Source: Blasia pusilla
Taxonomy: Eukaryota > Marchantiophyta > Marchantiopsida > Blasiales
Direction: 5' to 3'
DNA: 64,000 bases
Assembly: GCA_050084515.1 (NCBI GenBank)
Contig: CM114271.1
Location: forward strand, 67,704,001-67,768,000
The notes below the pieces were generated by a model. The model searched no databases. It saw only the letters and a list, made by a program, of their open reading frames with translations, and was not told the DNA's origin. Positions within the stretch are counted from its first letter, which is position 1; the number at the start of each line of letters is the position of its first letter. Both the position numbers and the translations under genes were made by a program. Positions 10,818 to 22,659 of the stretch are shown piece after piece.

Positions 10818-11287
10818 CTATGGTGCAAACCCCTCTCGAACAATAGAACTCTCATCTCCACATGCAGTACCCGGAACCACACTCAATGTTGTGGCTATCA
10901 TCTCCTGGCGTACCTGCAAAACATCCCAAGAAGTCCAAGGGTGTCTCTCCCGATCACCCCTGGTGTGTTGATCTCCTTGGGTCTCGCCCCCAGCCGCTGC
11001 CTCAACCATCTTGGTAAGCATGGTGCTCACCAACGCAACAGCTATGATCTGTCGCATCCTCAAATAATGTTGCTCAGCTACTCCTAAGCTGAAAATCCAT
11101 GTCAAGCAGTTCAGGTCCATCGCTTGACCCAAGACATGACGTCGAGATGCCTCTAATAGTGACGATACTGCCGTCACTCCTGTGGGGAATCCCATCACTC
11201 GCTGTGATTATCGGCGTTGGGCTCCACCAACCTCCGTACTTGGTCATCCTAAACCAAGCCAGGTCCGGTCTCCTTGAATGCATAGGA
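10818..11287 (-). pseudogene. DNA methyltransferase C-terminal part (motifs IX-X), Gypsy copy 1
   Basis: After the nested solo LTR the methyltransferase resumes. The segment with MGFPTGVT followed by EASRRHVLGQAMDLN matches the motif IX-X region of C5-cytosine methyltransferases, where motif X completes the SAM pocket. The corresponding region of copy 2 is at 30,090-30,230. Joined to the segment at 12,276-13,045 it forms the methyltransferase module, now physically split by 988 bp. Confidence 0.65.
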
Positions 11288-12275
11288 TGTCGTGACCCTC
11301 ATGACCAAACGAGTGCCAAAGCGGAACATCGGAACATTAGCGGGCTCACGCTAAGATGGTTTGCGCGTTGGAGTGGTCTCGAAGAAGAGACTAGAGAGGA
11401 GACGCAAGCAAGGCTTCGCGTTTCAGATGTTATGGTCGCGACGAGAAACCTGGACCAAACGTAGAATAAGACTTGAAAGGAGTCGAGTCTAGAAAGTGGG
11501 TTGCCAAAGGAAGAATCCGGATTTGGAACGCCACTAGCGTTTGAGAGTTTCCGACTGTATTTATGGCCATAACTTTTAGCGCCAAGATGCGTTTTGATCG
11601 AACAAGGGTGCATTGGAAGGCTTATGGAAAGCCAGTTCAAGCGCACTAAAGATCTCTACAAATGCATAAGCACTGGCTGAGAAACAACCCGGAAACGACT
11701 GTAAGTGGAGTCGAATTGAGGGCCACAATGAAGGGCCCGACCCTTCTTTCCCAAAGGGGGTTATTGGAGAACCCCAGAAGTACTAGTAAGGGGGAAGGTC
11801 TTCGAGAGTGCTTGGAACTCGAACCCCACTTTGGGCGCCACGGGGCGGCTCAAGGGCATGGAACGGAACGCGAGTTTGGGGGTTGAGTTGGAAAACCTAC
11901 ACCAAGTCTATTGAGGCGATTTTAAACATCCCTCTTGGATTTCACCCCGCGACTCAATTACTTGGGTCTTGGTTTGGAACTCACACAAGGTTCGTTGAAC
12001 AGTTGGGATCGCTAGGCGCGCAAGTGCCGTTTCAGAACCAGGAAGTCTGTTCCAAGTCTTGAAGGACTTGCCATGTTTTGGAAACTAGGAACTAAGGAAG
12101 CTTGAGCTTGATGAGACGCCGAGTTGAGAACTCGGTGGGTTGGAACGCTGGTTGGCCTGGACCCGAATAATGAGAGTGCTTGTTTGGGTGCAGATCGGCG
12201 ATGAGATCGTGTCCTACTGAACGTACGCTTCCGCAACACTAAAGATTGGCGTTCAAGAAGAGTAGGGGCGCGACA
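11288..12275 (+). mobile_element. Solo LTR (988 bp) nested in the methyltransferase region
   Basis: It starts TGTCGTGACC and ends GGCGCGACA, giving inverted TGTCG/CGACA termini. It is flanked by a perfect 5-bp target duplication TAGGA at 11,283-11,287 and 12,276-12,280. Copy 2 lacks this block at the same site, which confirms insertion. No internal region or second LTR remains, so it is a solo LTR left by recombination between LTRs. A diverged relative lies near 1.9-2.2 kb. Orientation is arbitrary; plus is given only because the plus reading begins with TG. Confidence 0.85.
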
Positions 12276-13045
12276 TAGGAAGTGGGAAAACTCATAAATG
12301 TGGGAAAGGTTTCCTGTGGCCTGCCAATCCCGTTGACCACAATCAATGGCGGTCGATCATCTAGCTTCACTGCCTGTGATGGACGGCCTGGATCCAATAA
12401 AGAATCCACCAACAAATCGGAGGGGCGCTCCACTCTCGCATATGCCCTCCGTAACACCTAGTGTGGTACCAAGTTGGTCCACCAAAGACCCGGGCGATGT
12501 GCTCGTGAACCCATACTCGCCACATCTAACAACATTGTCGGGCCAATCCATGCGCGCACCTGATGTGCACTCGTCACCTGCGGGACCTCGAATCGCCCAA
12601 AATTGGCATATTCTACTAAATGTATGCTCGAGAACGAGGCTGATGCTCCTGTAAATATCGCAAGATCCGCATCATCTCCCAAAACAACCTGGACCGAGTA
12701 TCAACTAACCCGCTACCTCATCCAACACTCAATTGGCCCTGACACGGCCAACCAGCAATGCCCAAGTCTATGGTCCCTACCCGCTCCAAGTCCTGCGTCC
12801 CCAACAATGAAATAACCCTCGGTAGGGAACTCTGGTAACCCTCAATGGCGGGCGTAGACAATAAGTCGGGAAAACAGAGGCGTAACAGCGCCACATGGTG
12901 AAGTGAAGCGCGCCTCGCAACATCATCAATCTCCACATACAGGTACTGCTACACGCGCACTCTAGCGTGCAAAACAACAGCTAACCCATTGCTCATCCCT
13001 CCAAAGAGATCTAACACCCGAATACCCTCCTCTGGGATGCACCAC
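12276..13045 (-). pseudogene. C5-cytosine DNA methyltransferase N-terminal part (motifs I-VIII), Gypsy copy 1
   Basis: Motif I reads VLDLFGGMSNGLA (about 12,979-13,017), the SAM-binding loop. It is followed by the motif II acidic block YVEIDD. Motif IV is intact: GTIDLGIAGWPCQGQ, with the catalytic Pro-Cys-Gln at 12,739-12,747. Motif VI is damaged: copy 2 reads ILENV where this copy reads a shifted LVEYAN-like sequence. A GSRAHRP block follows. Motif order I to X is linear, unlike the permuted plant DRM enzymes. At least three frame breaks and several stops are present, including one after RVRV. The enzyme would transfer methyl groups to cytosine in DNA. Presence in a Gypsy element matches a described but rare class. 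Confidence 0.75.
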
Positions 13046-14250
13046 ACAATCGGGGTGGTGTCCAAAGGAGTCATAGCAGCACTCCTGCCTACTTGGGGTG
13101 CCTCTGACCTATCACACTCTGGTGCAAACGTCTCGCTCCATGCGGCACCTCTCCTCCACGGATTGATGCGGCTACCATGACACTCCTCTGCATAAAAATG
13201 TCAAGAATGGGAGTATCCTCTGCATGGACATGTCCCTCAATCAAATCACTAGGCCAAGTGATGGCACTGCAAAATGTTGCTAAGGTCACCATCTCTCTTG
13301 GCCGTCGCTCGATCATTGCACTTGTGAATCGAACGGGTAATGAGCTAAGGCGCCCATCACCTGACTACCATCCTGGTCTGTAGGACGCTGACTCCTCCTA
13401 GTAATCCAGAGAAAACCCCATCGGATATAACACTGCTCCACCAACCAAGACGTTGTAGGACTTTGCATTAGTCACTATCGCCTTGGCTCGCGCCACAAAC
13501 TCATCTGTAGGATGTCCTGGTTGAATCCTCACCACGACCTCCTGTCAAGTGATATACTGTGTGGTATTCGCTCCACCCAAGGATGTCTGTTTCCGGAATG
13601 GACAACACTCCACATTGGCTCTCATCAATCCCAATCCTCTTAATGATGCTTTTCCCAACATCAAGGGTTGCGCTCTTGAATCCAACAATACGCACTGTGG
13701 ACTAAAGCTTCTACCTCCTGGACTCACCAACTAGAAGACCTCTCCTCGGTTATCCAACAACACAACACCAGGAGAAGCCATGGCACGCTCTATCGTGGGT
13801 CTAGCGGGCATCTCCGCCATCCTAGCAGCCGCAGCCTGCCATGAATCTGACATGGACGGCCCAAGCATTTGCTCCAAGAGCAAGTCCATCACCTGATCTG
13901 CTATCACCTTTGAACGTGATGCAAGAACTCCAACTCCACGCTCACATAGCATAGCGGCCAGCCAAAAAGCCTCGGCGTGCAAACCTACCAACGTCATAAC
14001 ATCGGAAGCACCAAATAAAGGAGCGCGATACACAACGGTGGCCGCCCCCAACAACGTGCTCGACACATGCCTGTCTTGAGCATGAGCAATAGGAGTCGTC
14101 GCACTCGCTTCTCCCATCGCCCTCCGTGCCTGCACACCAACAACATCACCAACTCTCCAAGAACTCTGATCGGGACCCATCGATGGGGTCCTCATTGCCT
14201 CGGACAACGTGAAAGACTGAGGAAGCCTAGTCTGTTTCCTGGCTTCCCCT
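13046..14250 (-). pseudogene. Conserved linker module with protease-like site, Gypsy copy 1
   Basis: Between gag and methyltransferase both copies share about 1.2 kb of coding sequence. A 158-codon open part (13,731-14,207) contains GDVVGVQARR and ERAMASPGVVLLDNRG. Next comes VLLDSRAQPLMLGK, which resembles the retropepsin active site (Asp-Ser-Gly), with the Gly replaced by Arg. Further on, a block around LVGGAVLYPMGF and SYRPGWQ.GDGR is very similar in both copies. I assign only the protease-like site, tentatively; the remainder has no function I recognise. Stops and frameshifts separate the pieces. Confidence 0.5.
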
Positions 14251-15906
14251 CACTATAGATCCAACTCTGCGGCAGCTCCACGCGTCATAACTACGGCGGC
14301 CTCCATCTGGGCAACCCCGCATATCCAACCAGGATCCTCCATATCTCTGGCTGCTCCATATGATGTTGATGCCACAGATTCGGCATCATGTAATCTCAAT
14401 GCCACAGTGGCAATCTGCTCATGTACCTGCTGTATCTGAGCAGCCATCCTAGCCTCACGACCGACATCTCACTCGATGCGTCAATGTGGTGGGACTCTGC
14501 CTCCTCCAAGGGCAGCTCCACCACCCTTTTGGGTAACTCAAGCTCCTCATCCCCCAACAGGACCACCTAGTGCACGATCCCTAGCCCCATCCGGACCGGC
14601 TACTCGCTCTCGTGCTCTCTCTGGCCCTCGATCCAGACGTAACTCAGGATGTAAACAGAAACACTTGGCGCGTGTATGACCATACCTCTGACAATAGTCA
14701 CACTGATAATCTTCTGGTGCAGCACCATCTCCTCCTCCATGCTGAGGCAAACGTCCATAACCCTAATGAGTGCAATCACGCTGATGATGGGCTCCACCAC
14801 ATGACCAACAAGTAATCATAGGCGGCTCCTGCTGAGCCGTATATAAAGGCACAGGTCTCTGTAGCACTGCCTCCCGATATCCTCCCTGAGCTCGTGGTGC
14901 CACAGTCAACCTATCTCGGAGTCCACGTTGCTGCACAGGTGGTGCAGACAATCGTGAATGCTCTCGCCCAGAACCCATGATGGCTACGCTCTCCTTCGCC
15001 ATGTTGTGCTCAATGTTCTTGGCGGTCCTAAAAACATCTCTCAACGTAGGGGAGGTGTTCATAAGAAGCACACCCTCCCGCACCCATGGCCGTAGGGTCC
15101 GATCCAGCATAGCGTACCATGATTGGATAGCCTGAGCCTTTGTCATCCCCTTAGTGACGTTGATCAACCGGCGCAAGCGAGTGTAAGCCTCACGCAAACT
15201 CTCACCCGGGCGCCTCTAAAAGTCATGGATGCTCCATAACTTCTCCGTCCGTATCCCGTGGTAGCTTGCCCTCAACTCAGCGAAGAACTCAACCACGGGG
15301 TTGAACCTTGGGACGAACCCGACTAGACGATGCAACTGCTCCAGTGCGAGTGACCCCTCCTAAAACATCACTAGTGGAAGAGGAAGTAGCCTCTCATGAC
15401 TCCTCCTCCTCATCTGGGAATGGCTCCGTCCATGACACATAGTGTGGGTCATAATAGAGTCGCCATGCCTCAATCTCCTAGGCATATATGTGGGAGAACT
15501 CATGGTAATCGTCCATGGGCGTCCCCTCTAAATGCTGGAACATACCGTTCAATGCTATAAACAGGTTGAACTCTCTAGAGTTCCTAGCCCGTTGTAAGTC
15601 ACACCAACTCCTAAACTCCGCAATGAAGTCGTGTAGCTCTATGGTGCCTATAGCACCCGAAAACCTACGCGATCCTCTACCTCGGTCGTCCATCTTGTAC
15701 ACCCAATTAGTAGGACCACTCAGTGTGTATGGTGGATCACTAACACACTCCTCTACACGCCCCCCTTTGTCTGAAGATGACACAGAAGGAGATCGAGGTG
15801 GTCTCTCACGTGGAGACCCTTGAAATCTCGCACCACTCCGGGTAAACCCTCCAGACCTACTCTCAGGTCCACTACCTCGCCGTGATGGCCCTTGTGCCCC
15901 TCTCAC
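14251..15906 (-). pseudogene. gag with two zinc knuckles, Gypsy copy 1
   Basis: The capsid-like region (15,478-15,906) includes GTIELHDFIAEFRSW and HLEGTPMDDYHEF, then IEAWRLYYDPHYVSW after a stop. A second segment (14,763-15,197) includes TKAQAIQSWYAML, typical of plant Gypsy gag. It ends in a CX2CX3HX4C knuckle (CWSC...H...C). A CX2CX4HX4C knuckle (CDYCQRYGHTRAKC) follows near 14,660-14,710, with the usual LHPELR tail. A short helix-prone stretch (14,253-14,447) comes next. Gag packages element RNA into particles. At least three stops interrupt it. Confidence 0.8.
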
Positions 15907-17511
15907 TCGATTACTCTCGATCTCGCGAGTAATCCCTCAATCACTCAAACTAAACATACGGCACTCAATCTACACTCTCTCACTAAGACGTGTGTTATGC
16001 GGCAACAAGCCGCCTGGTGCGGCAAATCAACCGGTCTATCGTCCCATCGACAAACCATCCTCAACTCTGGACATCCCACACAAGTCTATGTTCCCTAAAC
16101 CCATACATCATCGATGCTCCTAGCATCAACACGAAACCCAATATCCCAAATAACTTCCCAATATCCGGAAATCCCTCACACGTGCAGGGTAAGAGACCAA
16201 AATGGATAACCTGAAAATAATGTCGATGTCGCTGCTTGGCAACTCCAAATCTCGATCCCAACTCAGTCATGAAGACAACTCCTCCAATCAACAAGTCGTA
16301 CTCCTCTCGTAGTGACGCTGCTCAAATCTCCTCGATGTGCGGTGCAGGTTCAGCGATCCGATGCCGCAGTGGCGGCACGGAATGAATACAAACGGCATGG
16401 CACTCGGCGGCATATCCTCCTCAATCAACAAATCACACGCTCAGCTCCTTAGTGAAGGAGCGGCTCCGCAATGGAGATGGTGCGGTGCGGCCACAAGCAG
16501 CACGGCGCGGCAATCGGCGACGCGTTGTGGCTACGGGCGTCATGGCACGATACTCGATCATTGTCAAGCAACTACCAATCCCAACATAGCAACATGAGAT
16601 GAAAACTCAAACACCACAACCCGAGGTCACATGCTATCACTGGTTGATGACGAAACTGTGATGGCGGCGGCGGCGAAACCAAAGTACTTGGTGGTGGTGC
16701 AAGTTAGAGAATCAACGGTGGTCACGGAAGACCCTCCACTTTGTAATGGCGGCAATGGCAACCAAAGGATGGACAACGGCCGAATGTGGCTCTGAGCAGC
16801 GCTAGGCGACAACAGCCGTCGACGGTGGACGGTGGACCGTTGACGGTGACGATTGACCATTGATGGTGACGGTTGACCATTTACGGTGATGGTTGACTAT
16901 TGACCTTTGACGGCGGACCGTTGACGGTGACTATGATGGCGACGGCCGCCGCCGGCACGGCGGCTGATTTAGGGTTTGAACAATTTAACCCTAAAAATCG
17001 CCTAGCAATGGCAGTTTTGCAAGATTGACCATAACTTTTTGCTCACAACTCCAAATTGCGCACTATTTACTGCAAAACGTGCATAGCTTCAAGATCTATG
17101 ACAATATTAAAAAATATTTGGAATCAAACATTCCAGTAAAAATTGACAAGGACTATCGTAAAGCCCAATGTCTCTTTCTCCTACACAAAATTTGGCAGCG
17201 CTTCCGCGCTGATTTCTCCCAACAAAAATATAAAACATGTGAGAACATAAATCAAAAAGCTACATGGTGCTCTTGAGAGGATTGGCATGGGGCAACTCGC
17301 CCCCATACTCAATCCCTATCAAAAATTGGGCAACGCTTCCCCGCGCCACTCTTCCACACGAAAAATCGGCAAAGGAAACATCACAAGTAAGCGGCTCTTG
17401 CTCCGATGAGCACTCCCACAAACCGCTGAATGGGGGATACCATACCCAACCTGAAAAACCAGCGAGCGACCAGCAAGCTCCCCCATGAAGCTCACTCACT
17501 CATTCTCTCTT
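15907..17511 (-). other. 5' leader of Gypsy copy 1, with minisatellite
   Basis: About 1.6 kb between the 5' LTR and gag, matching the leader of copy 2. It has no convincing ORF. Between about 16,815 and 16,960 it holds a minisatellite of GTTGACGGTGACG-like units. No canonical tRNA primer-binding site (TGG...) follows the LTR core at 17,512. Confidence 0.6.
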
Positions 17512-18031
17512 TGTAAAATAAGATCCAATCTCTCTCACAACACCATAATTCTCACATGTGTGCACTCTCACATGTGTCCCTCAATATCAAACCAAACTCC
17601 CTCTCCTAATGAGAGGCTTGGGTTACACACACAAGGCAAGCAAGACCATAGCTCGGCCGCCTCATGCCAAGAGGTTAAACAAAGAGAGAATGAGCTCTCA
17701 ATCTCTCTCTCCTTCAGGTATATCCCTCCCCTCTCCCAAGTTCTCTCCATGGTAACCCATGCTCCCAAGTCACCTCCTTGGCTCTTGACCTGATGTAGGA
17801 GGTCAAGGGCCACTTACCAAAAATATAAAGTCGATCATATACTCAAAATAGTACTTACTGAAAATAGTAAGTTCCTCAATATGGCTCCAAATGAGCCGAA
17901 ACGAAGGAGAAACCTGCTCTCTCAGGTTTCACGAGGCCTTAGTAAGTCATCCTCAACCTCTTGAGTATGTCCTCCACTACTCGCGAAGGCACTCTAGTAG
18001 ATCTCACCGATCTATCCTAAAAGACGTGACA
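17512..18031 (-). repeat. 5' LTR of Gypsy copy 1 (520 bp)
   Basis: Reads TGTCAC...TTTTACA on the minus strand and matches the LTR core of the 3' LTR and both LTRs of copy 2. It includes a TTTATATTTTT stretch that may be the TATA region. The 126-bp tail found after both 3' LTRs is absent here. Confidence 0.8.
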
Positions 18032-20759
18032 GTATCAATAACATTCATTATTGTTCGAATGCTTGAGTTTGCAAACATGTGGAATGGTTTTCAGAATTTT
18101 TTACAGAAATCATTTCGCGCTCATCATCGTCGTCCGTGCACCCATTGGCACGCCTTTGAACCCAAGATCTTTTGGAGACTAATCTATCCACATAACCATT
18201 TTGTAAAATATTTTTCATATTTATATTAATATTGGAGATTACCTTCTTGATTTACAAACACATATTTATTAGATACGTGGTAACTAAATAGAAAAATTAA
18301 TTTTCACTAAGGGCAACAAGATTTTTTTTAATTGTTTTTGAATTTATGTGAATTCCTTCACTCCAATTCATGATACATGCTGTACATTATTTTGAAATGT
18401 GATGTAATTTAACTTTATAAAATAATTTTATCTTCCAATCCTCCCAACACTTTAAGTGCAAATAACCTTTATTGCACTAAAGCAATAAAGGTTGTTGATT
18501 CTTCCTATGTTGCCCATCCATTCGTGTTACTTTCAATATATAGTTCAGTTGGCGCATATTCATGTCTATTATCACGGGAGAACGAATCGACATATGCCCG
18601 CACGTGTCAAGTTTTTAAGTATATATAAAAATAGAATGGAAGACGGTCAAGGATAGTGGAGTAAGCAATGGGAAGGAGAAAAATTCCTTTAAAAATTGTT
18701 TTAAGACATTAAATTTCATTATTTATTCCTATTTTAATTTATTTTTTAAAATATCATTCTAAAAATTAAGAAGGTGGGGTTTCAAAGAAAGATAATCCAA
18801 CTTATTATTATTTTTTAAATTTCCTTTAAAATTTGAAGATAGAAAATTTTCACCAATAGTAGATTTGGAAAAATATTTTCAAAATAAAGAAGGAAAAAGT
18901 TTCAAAAAATCAAGAGGGTGTAAAAATTGATGTTTGTATAATTTATTGTGCATTCTTATTTTTTAATGATTTCTTTTCTTAAAATTTTAAGATCTAATTT
19001 ATTAATTTAAATTTAAATTTCCAATTTACTTTATGAGTTTTTAAATGTCCATCCCACATGCATTCTTACTAGTCTCTTGTTAGAGGCATATATTGATCCC
19101 GTGTAAAATAAATTAAAATAAATAGTTTGGCACCTATTAAATATAGGTAAAAATGATTTTGATAAGAAAGAAAAGATTGATAATGAGAGAATAGGATACA
19201 TAAGAAATTCAATAATATACATTCGACGTGAGTTTTTAAGAGACATAATAAAATAATGCAACAATAAGATTTTTTTTAATCCATTAGGGGGGACCAAGTA
19301 AGGATAATTACTAAGATAGTAATGGAATAACAAATTGGATGTCCTACTAGGGCATTTCAAAAGGATTCTCAGAATGCTTGATGTCTAATTCCTTAATCTT
19401 ATGAATGGAATTTTTCCATTCTATATACAAGATATATGGGGATGTGGATCCGATGGCTTGAATGCAAGGCCTGTGCTTGTTAGTTTTCCCTCCCTATCTT
19501 CATAATAAAAGTTCCCTAGAAACTATGGAGCAAGATTTTTTTAAGGTACATAAATGAAATCATGCCATTCTACAAAGTGAATATGCTTCAAAATTGCATT
19601 TCCGTTCTCAACCCTCTTTAGTGATATGTAAAGAGACTTCCGCCTTGAGCCTTACAAAATGGAAGACGTGGGTTGGTCTCCAAGACCTAAAGAGTCAGTT
19701 TTCCCACAAGGTTGAGTTGGTGAAGATGGTTGTTTGTCCAAATAGGATCAAGCACCTTCTCCGAGTCCAGGTTAGTGAACACATCCCAAGCCATGACATG
19801 AGTATAAGGCCACTACACGTATATCTTGAAACTTAAGGCAAGAATATTGACACTTGGACTGAATTGAACATGAAACTTATGCCTGTTGGTTCTTAAGATC
19901 ACCTAAGTGTTTCCTTCACTAGATTAAATGACTCCAAAACCCTAACAATGTGCTATATTTATTTTGGGTGGCATGCTTCTAACTTCCTCTTAGCATAATT
20001 CTTGATTATATAATTCTACAAACCAAGTGCAATGTCAAGAGGAGAAAATCTCTAATCGGCTTTATGGCACTATTGTTTACCTCCTTCAAATTTGAACTAA
20101 CTTTGCCATATCGAGGCAAGGGAAATTTGAACTAACTTTGCAAGTTTCTTGGGTTCGATTTCTTCTATATATGAAGAAATCTTATGGATCTTATGCGTTT
20201 CCATTCTATTGAGCCAAAATTTGCTCTTGTATATACTCAAGAAATATTTGGCCAGAATAGCCGCCATGGACTATAAAGAGATGTCAGACATATGTATATT
20301 ATAAATATTCACCGATCAACACAATATAACACGATAGGAAATTTCTCCTTGCAAATGGACAATGTAAAACTGTAATAGCTACCCCAACAATAAATAACAC
20401 CAACGTGTTATTGCCTAAATCTTGCTATGGTCGAATCTACTTGCTTTTCCATTTTCCTTGCATATAAGTAGGAGATGAAGTACCTCTACCCCTTTTCAAA
20501 ATCTTGATTCCAACATCAATGTTATGAAAATTTGTACCGGGTGCTTCTTGTTCTTGGAGTGGCATGTATTTGAGCCAACTTATTTCTATACAAAGGATAT
20601 AATAGAATTCTTGATTGATAGACATATAAATAATCGCTTAAACCTACTAAATTCAAGGTCCCAAACATCCCAATCAATGGTTGCAAAAGGGTTAGCTTCC
20701 TTCACAACGTGAATGAATATTAGGATCATATGGAATCTAGCATGTTCACCACCATTTAT
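18032..20759. other. AT-rich intergenic sequence
   Basis: No gene recognised. A 15-bp hairpin (18,461-18,475 with 18,482-18,496, one mismatch) is present. The stretch near 18,230-18,330 resembles 53,870-53,990 (shared ACAAACAC, ATACGTGGTAA-like and GCAACAAGA blocks), so both may be fragments of one repeat. A stop-free 110-codon minus-strand stretch at 19,031-19,360 is low-complexity AT-rich sequence and not convincing. Confidence 0.45.
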
Positions 20760-21023
20760 TCAATCTTTACATATTTCCTTGCACCTCCAAGAAGGGAAGT
20801 ACAATATTTGCTTTCCATAATCTTGGGCAAGAACATTTACAAGCCTACCCACATAAATGCTTAGTTGATTCATAAACCTCTCTGCTAGTACCATTGAAAG
20901 CCAGTGGGCCTTATGGGTTGGATCTCTCCATATGTGTATGTGACCCAAACATGTGTGCTTTAGGTTGCACACAATTATCCCATAATCACCATAATTTGTT
21001 GTTGTTGGCATCTTACTTTCCAT
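20760..21023 (-). pseudogene. Mutator-like transposase fragment
   Basis: The translation contains IVCNLKHTCLGHIHIWRDPT followed by HKAHWLSMVLAERFMNQ. This closely parallels the 40.9-41.0 kb part of the large MULE, which reads IVCRLKHTCPSHIHTWRGPT then HKAKWLAKILADRVVNQ. It is the zinc-binding end of the MuDR-type DNA-binding region, so this is a relic of the same transposon family. Nothing else of the transposase was found around it, and no inverted repeats were seen. Confidence 0.7.
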
Positions 21024-22659
21024 TCATAAATTGTCTTAGGCTTGTCATTTTTCACACAAAGCTACCTTGCAAATTCACCACATGAACTTTTCCGAGCCTT
21101 TGCATATATGTTTTTCTTCTCTACCATTTCTCCACACTTCCTTTTCCTCTTCCAACCTTGGAAACAAACATCTTCGTACATGTTGCTATGTGGACATGTT
21201 GCTCGATTACCTGCAACACACATCTGAGCATGTAGCAAGCATACGTGTGTAGTTTAACAACTCAAATCCATTAGTCTAATAATATCCCGTATGGACAAAG
21301 TTCTTTTGGTTTTGAATACAAGTTTAAAACCCTTTGAACCTACGAGGTCAAAAAACACCCTCCTTGTCCAAATTATTCAAATAATTAAAAAGATCTTACC
21401 TTGACCTATTTTGTGGCGGGTTGCCAGGTCCACAGGGCGGGCTTATGCCTGTGCAAAGCCCGGACATGGCGGGTTGGGCACCCATCAGGTAGGCTCATAT
21501 CCGCAAGCCCACCATGCGCGGGCTCAGAGCCGCAAGCCCACCATGTGCGGGCTCCGGGATGTCGGCTATCCCACACCCCAATTAACTTAGCGATCCACCA
21601 TTAATTATCTCGACCCTTGTTTTCATATGTACCTAGCCCAAATCTAGCGTGTGTCAAGCTTGTCTGGCTCTCGCGGCAAGCCCATGTTCCCTCAATCCTA
21701 CGCCAAATTCTCAACACTTCTCGCATTCCTATACGTGCTAGACCCAATCCCATCCCGTGGCAAGCATGTCTCAACATTCGGCTTGCATCTTTCACCATGC
21801 TGTGCTCACATCCTTATCTATGGCCACCCAATCCCAAGCTGCCCTATGGCTAATCAGGATTCGCTAACAAGAACATGCCATGGCATGTATTTTGCCTATG
21901 TGTTATCAAGCCCGACGATGCCACATGGTAGCTCTTGATTTATCTAGATTTCAACCAGAGTCAACTTTTCTCCCACCACTTTTTTGCCACTTCTCTTAAA
22001 CCCATGAGCACGGGGTCCATGAGTGGGCCCCAAATAAACTCAACTAGTATTTTTTCCTTAATAAAAACTATTTTACCACCTTCTTTTCCTTACTTTTCTT
22101 TTGAGTAAAAGAACAGTTCTTGGATTAGGCCTCAAATTTTTATTCACGCCTTTGAGCTTTCACAATTGCTAGTAATTTTGAGGAAATCCTTTGCGGGCCT
22201 TTGGGGATAGTTAGAATTTCTTTGTGACCAGCTTGGATATTTGCTCTCATTCTTGTATCTTAGAAAAAATTTCACTTATTCTTTTTAGGTGAGAGGTTAT
22301 GAGTGTGGAATTCTCTCGGATCCCTGAAATTTCTTGAGATTTTGAATACACCGCCTCAAGTTTAGATTTGTTTCATTGGCTTTCCTTAGCACACAAGGGA
22401 TGTGGAGGTGTTCAAGGAAAATTATTTGAATACGTATATATTCCCTTGGAGTGCAAGACCCCCACTTATGATACCTAAATCCCACATTCCGTCCTTCATA
22501 TTTGTGTACATTCAGCCTTTGTGATAGCATCACCATTTCTTTTTCTTTTTTTATCGATAGTTTCCAATCTTCACCTAAGGGTTTTATCCTACCTAGTCCG
22601 ATTTTAATTCTATTAGTTATGTAGAAAATCTTCCTATCTTTAACTTGCCATAATATTTC
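21024..22659. other. Intergenic, with a GC-rich repeat fragment near 21.4-21.6 kb
   Basis: 21,420-21,560 contains GCGGGC/CAAGCCCACCATG units reminiscent of the interior of the GGACATGTCC family. The rest holds short ORFs in all frames with no motif I can identify. Confidence 0.4.

Larger units (their letters stand above)
6615..18031 (-). mobile_element. Ty3/Gypsy retrotransposon copy 1, carrying a DNA methyltransferase and PHD finger
   Basis: An 11.4-kb element on the minus strand. The outer boundaries are supported by TGTCAC at 18,031 and CAACA at 6,615, flanked by the matching tetranucleotide ATAC (minus-strand sense), a short target duplication. Domain order from the 5' end is LTR, leader of about 1.6 kb, gag, CCHC knuckles, unknown module with a protease-like site, C5-cytosine methyltransferase, reverse transcriptase, RNase H, integrase, PHD finger, LTR. 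Integrase after reverse transcriptase places it in Ty3/Gypsy. Stops and frameshifts occur throughout. It has a nested solo LTR (11,288-12,275) and a 143-bp tandem duplication. Copy 2 at 24.3-34.2 kb confirms the order. Confidence 0.85.

Noticed and set aside
10614-11087. 157-codon plus-strand ORF
   Set aside because: It is the antisense shadow of the Gypsy copy 1 coding region.
11662-12239. Several ORFs of 70-84 codons between methyltransferase parts
   Set aside because: They lie inside the nested solo LTR, which is non-coding.
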